Positions 7,443-13,469 of a stretch of 17,809 bases of DNA are shown piece by piece (position 1 is the first letter of the stretch; each line of letters begins with the position of its first letter). Position numbers and translations under genes: made by a program. Source of the DNA: Candidatus Parepulonipiscium sp. PG-Nun2H_MBin03 (GTDB taxonomy: Bacteria > Bacillota > Clostridia > Lachnospirales > Cellulosilyticaceae); the NCBI GenBank assembly GCA_001995005.1, contig MDJN01000061.1, positions 1 to 17,809 of the forward strand, read 5' to 3'. Under the pieces are notes generated by a model that worked only from the letters and a program-made list of their open reading frames with translations, did not search any database and was not told where the DNA came from.

Positions 7443-8216
7443 TTATTTTTCGGGCGATGTAGTACGTGGTATTATTATTTTGCCATAAGGCATTTCTATT
7501 ATATCACTTGATACGTTATATATATCAGCAATACTTTCTTTATTAATAACTTTTTTAGGCTCTCCTTTATATAAAACCTTCCCAGCTTTCATCATGATAA
7601 TCTCGTCGCCATATGCACTAGCCTGATTAATATCGTGTAATACCATTATGATGCTTTTATCCTTAAGCTCTTTTATACTTTTCATAAGTTCCAACACTTC
7701 TATTTGATAATACATATCAAGGTAAGTTGTAGGTTCATCTAGTAGTATCCATTCTGTGTCCTGACATAGAGCAAGTGCAATAAATACACGTTGTCTTTGT
7801 CCTCCAGAAAGTGCAAGAATACTACTTTTTCTAATCTCAAGTAGGCTAGTTTGTTCTAGTGCCCATTCGATATGTTGTTGGTCTTTGTCTATATCTCTTT
7901 TTAAAAAACCTTGGTAAGGTATACGACCAAATGCAACTAATTCTTCAACGCTCATCTCTTCTATGGTACTATTTTGTTGATATACAGCACTTACCTTTTT
8001 TGCAAATGACTTCTGATCTTTTATATCACTACCATCTATAAAAACTGCTCCTTCTTTAGGTTTTAGCCTTTTTAACAATGTTTGTAATAAAGTAGACTTG
8101 CCACTGCCATTTGCACCTACTATTATGGTTGTTTGTCCCTTTGGTATATCAACACTAAAGTTTTCTAAAATATTTTTTTGCCCATCATAGCTTATAGTCA
8201 TGTTTTTAACTTGCAT
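7443..8216 (-). CDS. ABC transporter ATPase for heme/iron-chelate import (FecE/HmuV class)
   Basis: Cytoplasmic ATPase that would power the permease encoded just upstream. It is 257 residues long, as usual for this class. Motifs: Walker A GANGSGKST (34-42), Q-loop near YQQNS (79-83), signature LSGGQRQR (136-143), Walker B WILLDEP (156-162), switch His194 in VLHDINQAS. The segment ELVAFGRIPYQG is typical of siderophore/heme/cobalamin ATPases. GAAGGAG lies 6 bases before the ATG. The gap to the permease gene is 18 bases. Confidence 0.92.
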   Translation of the reverse strand: MQVKNMTISYDGQKNILENFSVDIPKGQTTIIVGANGSGKSTLLQTLLKRLKPKEGAVFIDGSDIKDQKSFAKKVSAVYQQNSTIEEMSVEELVAFGRIPYQGFLKRDIDKDQQHIEWALEQTSLLEIRKSSILALSGGQRQRVFIALALCQDTEWILLDEPTTYLDMYYQIEVLELMKSIKELKDKSIIMVLHDINQASAYGDEIIMMKAGKVLYKGEPKKVINKESIADIYNVSSDIIEMPYGKIIIPRTTSPEK

Positions 8217-8234
8217 GTTTTGCTCCTTCTAAAA

Positions 8235-9209
8235 TTATTTAACGTATTGATTTCCTTTTCTAATCATATATAAGAAGAATGGTGCACCGATTAATGCCAT
8301 AATAATATCTAGTGGAATTTCTATAGGATAGATTATACTCCTACTGATGACATCTGCAAATAATAATAGAAATCCTCCTAAAAGGCCACTGTATAATATT
8401 AAATATTTATGATTATTTCCAACTAATTTTCTGCCGATATGGGGTACAATTAAACCGACAAAACTAATTGGACCTATATACATAGTTGGGATAATAGCAA
8501 GAAATACGGCAACAACTGATATTATTAGTCTCGTTTGGTCAACATTAATTCCTAGTGAATGTGCATTATGGTCCCCTAAGCCTAATACATTACATTTTTT
8601 ATACATGCAAAAACCTAATATAAGTGCTAGAACAAAGTATATTATAAGATAATTTACACTCTGACTAGTATGCCCGCCTGTTGAAACTGTACTCACAGGC
8701 ATTACAAATCCTGCGGATAAAAAATAAGATACAAAGTCTTCTAACCCGTTAAATAATGTATTAATTGCTATACCTACTAAGATTACACGCACCGGATTGA
8801 GTGCACCTTTCCAAGCTAGTGAATATACTATAGAACAAGCAAGAACGCCAAATATTAAAGCAAATATAGGCTTCATAATAAGTAAATCTGGAAATAAGCT
8901 AACAGCAAGCAAGGCACCAAAGCTTGCTCCGCCAGATATACCAATAATACTAGGGTCGGCAAGTGGATTTTTCATAACAGCTTGTAATAACACTCCAGAC
9001 ATTGCAAACATTGCACCGCATATAATTCCTACAAAAATTGCCGGTACACGAGTAATACGCACAATTGCATATTGCTTATCATCAATCCCTCGTAGCATTT
9101 CTATCATTTCAGTAAACGAAAGCTCTATACTGCCTATATTTAAAGCCTTTATACTTAGTAAAAGGATAAGTATAATAGGTATGATAACCTTTAGTATATT
9201 ACGATTCAT
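8235..9209 (-). CDS. Heme/iron-chelate ABC transporter permease (FecCD/HmuU class)
   Basis: Membrane channel of the heme importer, 324 residues, acting as a homodimer by family rule. About nine or ten membrane segments. Family motifs in order: RVPAIFVGIICGAMFAMSG, VMKNPLADPSIIGISGGASFGA, then the ATPase-coupling loop region GPISFVGLIVPHIGRKLVG, and C-terminal MALIGAPFFLYMIRK. The late motif reads EIPLDIIMALIGAP where many homologues have a Gly-containing ELPVGxxTALIGAP. The ribosome site (AGGGGG) overlaps the stop codon region of the receptor gene, only 10 bases upstream, so the two are tightly coupled. Confidence 0.93.
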   Translation of the reverse strand: MNRNILKVIIPIILILLLSIKALNIGSIELSFTEMIEMLRGIDDKQYAIVRITRVPAIFVGIICGAMFAMSGVLLQAVMKNPLADPSIIGISGGASFGALLAVSLFPDLLIMKPIFALIFGVLACSIVYSLAWKGALNPVRVILVGIAINTLFNGLEDFVSYFLSAGFVMPVSTVSTGGHTSQSVNYLIIYFVLALILGFCMYKKCNVLGLGDHNAHSLGINVDQTRLIISVVAVFLAIIPTMYIGPISFVGLIVPHIGRKLVGNNHKYLILYSGLLGGFLLLFADVISRSIIYPIEIPLDIIMALIGAPFFLYMIRKGNQYVK

Positions 9210-9219
9210 AGTTTTCCCC

Positions 9220-10137
9220 CTACTGTTGGTATATTAAATCTGCTAAATCACGCAGTGCATTTGGAGTGTTTAGTGTGGCACTTACGCCATAAATACTGTC
9301 ATCTAAATCATAGACATGCCCATTTTGTACTGCACTAAACTCTGCCCATAATGGATTGGTTGAAAATTCAGTCTCAAACATTTCGTGTACAATGTCTGGG
9401 ATACCGTGTGATAACCGAAAAATAACGTCTGGGTCTCTGACCATAAGCTCTTCAAGATTCATCATAAGATATACCATTCCCTGATCACCAGCAACATTTT
9501 CTGCACCTAATAAATCACATAATTGGCCTACAAAAGATAGATCAGTAGCTACCATGTAGTTGCCTGGGAAACCAAATAAAATTAATACACTAGCTGGGTC
9601 ATGTTGCTTAACATCTTCTATCACCGCATCAATTTTTCCGTTAAAGTCTGCCAATAGCTCAGCTGCCTCATCAACTTTATCAAAGTGCTCTCCGACTGTT
9701 TTAACTGTAGTTCTAAATTCGTCTATATTTTCTAAATTTACATATAAAGGCTCAATACCGCCAGCACCTAGTTCCGCTTCTATCATAGAACGTAGAGTGG
9801 TTAATGCCACAACGTCTGTAGGGTCTAGCTCTAGTATTTTTTCAATGTCAGGATTCATAGAAAGGCCCACAGTTGGAATTCCATCAGCGGCAGGGTGCAA
9901 TTCATATTGGCTGTCTGGCACCCCAGCCATTTCTATGCCTAATTCTCCAAAAATTTCTACTAAGGCTACAGAAAGAGGGATAATACGTTGTTCGGTATCG
10001 TCTATTTCATCAGTTATCGCTGCCGATTGAACAGTACTTTCAGTTGTACTACTTGCTGCATTAGAGTTGTTGCAACCAGAAATAATGCATACGCTTAATA
10101 GTGCAAGGGATGCCCAAATTTTACGCATTTTTGCCAT
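9220..10137 (-). CDS. Heme ABC transporter receptor lipoprotein (IsdE/HtsA-type)
   Basis: Membrane-anchored heme receptor, 305 residues. Signal peptide 1-21 with lipobox IISGC (Cys22). A Ser/Thr-rich linker (23-48) leads to a helical-backbone type III binding fold starting RIIPLSVALVEIFGELGI. The segment TVGLSMNPDIEKI (Met94) matches the position of the axial Met of Staphylococcus IsdE, and RLSHGIPD (His244) matches its axial His, so Met/His heme ligation is predicted. The start codon at 10137 is chosen because GGAGG lies 8 bases before it; it overlaps the end of the Shp-type gene by 17 bases, consistent with translational coupling. Other family members bind siderophores or cobalamin, but both ligands plus the neighbours favour heme. 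Confidence 0.9.
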   Translation of the reverse strand: MAKMRKIWASLALLSVCIISGCNNSNAASSTTESTVQSAAITDEIDDTEQRIIPLSVALVEIFGELGIEMAGVPDSQYELHPAADGIPTVGLSMNPDIEKILELDPTDVVALTTLRSMIEAELGAGGIEPLYVNLENIDEFRTTVKTVGEHFDKVDEAAELLADFNGKIDAVIEDVKQHDPASVLILFGFPGNYMVATDLSFVGQLCDLLGAENVAGDQGMVYLMMNLEELMVRDPDVIFRLSHGIPDIVHEMFETEFSTNPLWAEFSAVQNGHVYDLDDSIYGVSATLNTPNALRDLADLIYQQ

Positions 10138-10864
10138 TCTTTTTTCCTCCTATTATAAATGCTAGTATTAATATTATTACTGCGATTATACCTACTATAG
10201 TAAAAGTGTGATTATTATTTTTACTTACATCGTCAGCCACTTCCACAACATCAGCTATTGACTCAACTACTGGTTCAATGACCTCTGAGGCTACATCATC
10301 AACTACATCATCAACTACATCATCAACTACATCATCAATTACATCATCAACTACATCATCAATAACCTCTTCAACTTCCATCTCAATATCTTCCAAATTT
10401 GCTACACCAATGTTATATTCATCTAGTTCTTCAACTAGAGTAAGTGTATCAAGGTAAAATTCAAGCCCATATTCTACGTCACGCCCCATAGGTCCAACAT
10501 ACATGCCTACTGTTATATCATCAGTTAAAGAGTTAACCTCAAATTGAACAGTTTTCATATTTGCTACTGACTCCTCATCATGGAAGATAGTTTCATTAGG
10601 TACAGTTATACCATTAACTGTAATAGTAAAATCGCCCATATATTGAGTATTATTTAAACTAACTTCTACGTATAATTTATCATCCATTTTAATAATTTCT
10701 GTAATCTCTTCAGTATACGATCTTGACATTGCAATGCCCACAGCATTTTCGTATAACGTGTTATTATATACTTGATATCTGCCGTTTTCCATATCTTCAG
10801 TTGCATAAATATTAGTAAATAAACAACCAATTAATAAGTATAAAACCATCATGCATTTTTTCAT
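10121..10864 (-). CDS. Membrane-tethered Shp-type heme-binding protein with an acidic repeat spacer
   Basis: 247 residues. Signal peptide 1-21, Shp/NEAT-class domain about 26-148, spacer about 160-215 built of DDVV/DDVI units, membrane helix about 220-238 and a basic tail KKNGKNA. No LPXTG. The domain shows GIAMSRSY (Met46), NNTQYMGDFTITVNG and MYVGPMGRDVEYGLEF (Met126). The two Met residues match the two heme ligands known for streptococcal Shp in relative place. The gene lies directly before the IsdE-type receptor and overlaps it by 17 bases, as shp precedes htsA in streptococci, which supports Shp-to-receptor heme transfer. It is about 70 residues longer than the paralogue ending at 5381; the extra length is the spacer, so the two would reach different depths of the wall. 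AAGGAG precedes the ATG. Confidence 0.85.
   Translation of the reverse strand: MKKCMMVLYLLIGCLFTNIYATEDMENGRYQVYNNTLYENAVGIAMSRSYTEEITEIIKMDDKLYVEVSLNNTQYMGDFTITVNGITVPNETIFHDEESVANMKTVQFEVNSLTDDITVGMYVGPMGRDVEYGLEFYLDTLTLVEELDEYNIGVANLEDIEMEVEEVIDDVVDDVIDDVVDDVVDDVVDDVASEVIEPVVESIADVVEVADDVSKNNNHTFTIVGIIAVIILILAFIIGGKKNGKNA
10291..10366 (-). repeat. 12-bp tandem repeat coding for DDVV/DDVI units
   Basis: About six 12-bp units (plus-strand unit ACATCATCAACT) encode the acidic spacer of the Shp-type protein. One unit has AATT in place of AACT, turning Val into Ile. Confidence 0.85.
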
Positions 10865-10892
10865 GTTTTTACTCCTTCGCTAAATGTTAACC

Positions 10893-10920
10893 AGGGATTA
10901 TAGATAGACTCATAATCCCT
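10893..10920 (-). promoter_or_regulatory. Intergenic hairpin after the NEAT-SLH gene
   Basis: A 9-bp perfect inverted repeat (10893-10901 with 10912-10920, arm AGGGATTAT) with a 10-base loop begins 6 bases past the stop codon of the NEAT-SLH gene. No U-run follows in the direction of transcription, and the next gene starts about 30 bases on, so it is a poor full terminator. It could protect the upstream message or act as a partial stop. Confidence 0.6.
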
Positions 10921-10926
10921 TAAATA

Positions 10927-13368
10927 TTAATTAAGTGCCCTTAATATATCTACGTATTCTTCTAATGTAGGATCCACATCATCAAAAGGCATTTTAGCCC
11001 CAGCGATATTTGTAGTATCTCCAATTAATTTATTAATCATAGTTACTGCCGCAGCCCTAGTAGCATGCTCATCTGGAGCAAAAGTGCCATCTTCGTAACT
11101 TTGTATAAATCCAGCTCTTTGTGCTAGGAAGATACTATCAAATGATGAATGATAAGTTGGTACATCTGAGAAATGCGTATAAATACTGCCTGCAGACAAT
11201 ATGCTACCAATAAGAGATGTTGTATCGTTGTCATCGACATCTATTAGGCCAACTGCAATAACCTCAGTATCTTCTAATGATTGTTGGGTAGCATATTTAT
11301 GTTGTAATGTTGAAACTAGATTAGAAGCATAAGTAGAAATTTCGTCATCTGCGTAAGTACTCATAGCTTGTTGTAATAAATCTTCTAATAATAGAGCAAT
11401 ATATTCACTAGATAATGACTCTAGTAAAGTTGCGAGACTTCTTATAGGAACTTCGTTTAATATATTTTCGATAAGTGCCAATTCATCTGCTCGGTCGTCT
11501 ATAAGGTAACCGAAGTTGGTTATTAGCTCTGCAAATTCTGCACGAGTTAATGGATTATCTCCATTCGCTGAGGTTAATCCAAATAGAGTATAAATACGGT
11601 TATGTGCCTGCTCAGTTGTTTCTAATAATTCTTCTAGTGTAGATACATCAAAGCTTAGACTTACTTCTTGTTTATTAGCATCGTTAGCCTCAAGGGATGC
11701 TAATAATTCTTCCCAAGATAATGTGTGCGTAGACATATCAATAGCAGGTGACGTATCCACTCGTAGTATTAGCTCATCTTCTAGATTAGGCACATATACT
11801 GTAATAGTTGCTATTTTATTATCAATACTCTTTCTTACTAATAGATGTTTAAATTCGCCATCAATTTGTTGTTCGACAGAAGTTATTATATCATCGTTAC
11901 CAAATCCGCTATTAGTAATGTCAATGGTTAGTTTATATCCTATATCAGTTTCTTCTATTAATATATCTTTGGTTGTAAATAATTGATTTGCACCAACAGT
12001 ATTTGCAATTGGTGGTGTAAGAGCAGTTGCTGCAGCGTCTATTATTTGATAATATTGTGGTATAACATCAATTAATTTACCCATCATTTCAAAACTTTCA
12101 TTTCTAGTAATAGCTTGGTATGGTTTAAATGTTCCATCTGCATATCCTGTTGCATATGGTATGTTAATAGCATTATCTTTTAAGGTAAATAACCTTTGAT
12201 ATAAAGCTTCTACGATAAATGATTGACTAACTGCATCTTGCTCATTTACTACAATGCTTATTGTTATTATTTGATCTTTTTGCATAGCCTCAACTTCATC
12301 AAATGTAAATGTAACATCAGTTGAATTCATCGTAAAATCGCTTAGTGATATTGCATCACCTAAATCCGTTGCATCCTCTGCTAACTCACCATATAACATA
12401 TATGCACTAAAGCTACTAGATGTAAGAGTATCATCTTCTTGGTTTAGAGTTATAGAAATACAGCCGTTTTCAATTTCTAGGTTAGAAATAGCAGTATCTA
12501 ACTCATCTATATCTGGTTCTTCGCTAGCCGTACCAGGGGTTAATGTAGATGTAATCATTTCTATTCTTAATGTTTGAGGGATATTATTCATAGGTGCAAT
12601 AGTTGCACGAATATATGCCGTTTCTTCTAAATCATCAAATTCTACTACAGTAGTGATATATTGTAAACCGGCCTCTGTTTCTTTTTTATCTAAGCTAAGA
12701 GTAGTATGTCCTGTATCTGTTCTTTGCTCTAGTAAAGTTATGATTTCAGGCTCATAATAAACCCCGCCAAACGCCCCTTCGTTATTTACTACAATAGTCA
12801 AATAGTATTTACCGTCATTTATAAGTAAATTTAAATCTTCTGACTTAAAGAATGCATTTGCCATTGAATCTTCATTAGTATACTCTTTTAAGATGTTTAC
12901 ATCTACTGTATAAAAACCATCCACAATATCACCTAGATCAACTTCTTCTATAGTTATTCCAACCAATTCTACAATTTGAGAAATTCTATTGATGGTATTA
13001 TTGCCATCTCGCACATAAATAGAATATACGCCTTCGTTTAGCTCAGTAAAGGTATTATAAGATTGCCAATTTAAGTTGTCTAAACTATATTCTAAGCTAT
13101 CCGCCCCTGTAGCAGCAATTTCTATTGCACCATCTATAGATAAATTGGTTGTTGGATGAGTTATGGTTATACTCATGTTAAGGTCTTCTGTTACTTCATC
13201 ATTATTAGTGTTATCTTCTATACTACTTTGGTTTAGATATAATGTAATTTCTTTCCATTCATATCCTGGTGGTGCGTATAACTCTTCTGCAAATGTAAGA
13301 GATGTAGCTGTTGCTAAAGTTGCCCCAAATGTTAATTGTAATACTCTCTTTCTAAGGTTTTTGCTCAT
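10927..13368 (-). CDS. S-layer-homology-anchored NEAT heme-binding surface protein
   Basis: 813 residues, exported (signal peptide about 1-27, ending SLTFA/EE). Region 62-138 is an Ig-like beta domain. A NEAT domain spans about 148-275, with DGFYTVDVNIL, lip motif NEDSMANAFF (Met169) and YIRATIAPMNNIPQTLRI (Met260). Region 283-385 is another beta-rich domain. SLH-type motifs follow: about 395-440 (GYADGTFKPYQAITRNE), about 590-625 (partial, NPLTRAEFAELI) and about 730-783 (SYEDGTFAPDEHATRAA), and the chain ends in what looks like the opening of a further SLH (FDDVDPTLEEYVDILRALN). A beta-rich insert at 465-560 lies between the first and second SLH. It would attach non-covalently to wall polymer and display the NEAT domain. 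AGGAGG precedes the ATG by 10 bases. It is the second gene of the visible operon. Confidence 0.87.
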   Translation of the reverse strand: MSKNLRKRVLQLTFGATLATATSLTFAEELYAPPGYEWKEITLYLNQSSIEDNTNNDEVTEDLNMSITITHPTTNLSIDGAIEIAATGADSLEYSLDNLNWQSYNTFTELNEGVYSIYVRDGNNTINRISQIVELVGITIEEVDLGDIVDGFYTVDVNILKEYTNEDSMANAFFKSEDLNLLINDGKYYLTIVVNNEGAFGGVYYEPEIITLLEQRTDTGHTTLSLDKKETEAGLQYITTVVEFDDLEETAYIRATIAPMNNIPQTLRIEMITSTLTPGTASEEPDIDELDTAISNLEIENGCISITLNQEDDTLTSSSFSAYMLYGELAEDATDLGDAISLSDFTMNSTDVTFTFDEVEAMQKDQIITISIVVNEQDAVSQSFIVEALYQRLFTLKDNAINIPYATGYADGTFKPYQAITRNESFEMMGKLIDVIPQYYQIIDAAATALTPPIANTVGANQLFTTKDILIEETDIGYKLTIDITNSGFGNDDIITSVEQQIDGEFKHLLVRKSIDNKIATITVYVPNLEDELILRVDTSPAIDMSTHTLSWEELLASLEANDANKQEVSLSFDVSTLEELLETTEQAHNRIYTLFGLTSANGDNPLTRAEFAELITNFGYLIDDRADELALIENILNEVPIRSLATLLESLSSEYIALLLEDLLQQAMSTYADDEISTYASNLVSTLQHKYATQQSLEDTEVIAVGLIDVDDNDTTSLIGSILSAGSIYTHFSDVPTYHSSFDSIFLAQRAGFIQSYEDGTFAPDEHATRAAAVTMINKLIGDTTNIAGAKMPFDDVDPTLEEYVDILRALN

Positions 13369-13420
13369 GATTTAAAATCCTCCTATTAATACATATTAGA
13401 TTTTATAGTTACTTAATATA

Positions 13421-13460
13421 CAAATGGTGGGAGGGATAGTAATCCCTTACCCGCCATTTG
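13421..13460 (-). promoter_or_regulatory. Intergenic hairpin after the large NEAT gene
   Basis: A 40-base near-perfect inverted repeat: outer arms 13421-13431 and 13450-13460 (11 positions, one mismatch on the transcribed strand), inner arms AGGGAT/ATCCCT (432-437 with 442-447 of the 13,000s) and a 4-base loop. It starts 10 bases past the stop codon of the large NEAT gene and is not followed by a U-run. The same AGGGAT core occurs in the hairpin after the next gene. It is probably a message-stabilising or partial-termination element. Confidence 0.65.
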
Positions 13461-13469
13461 CATTATTAT

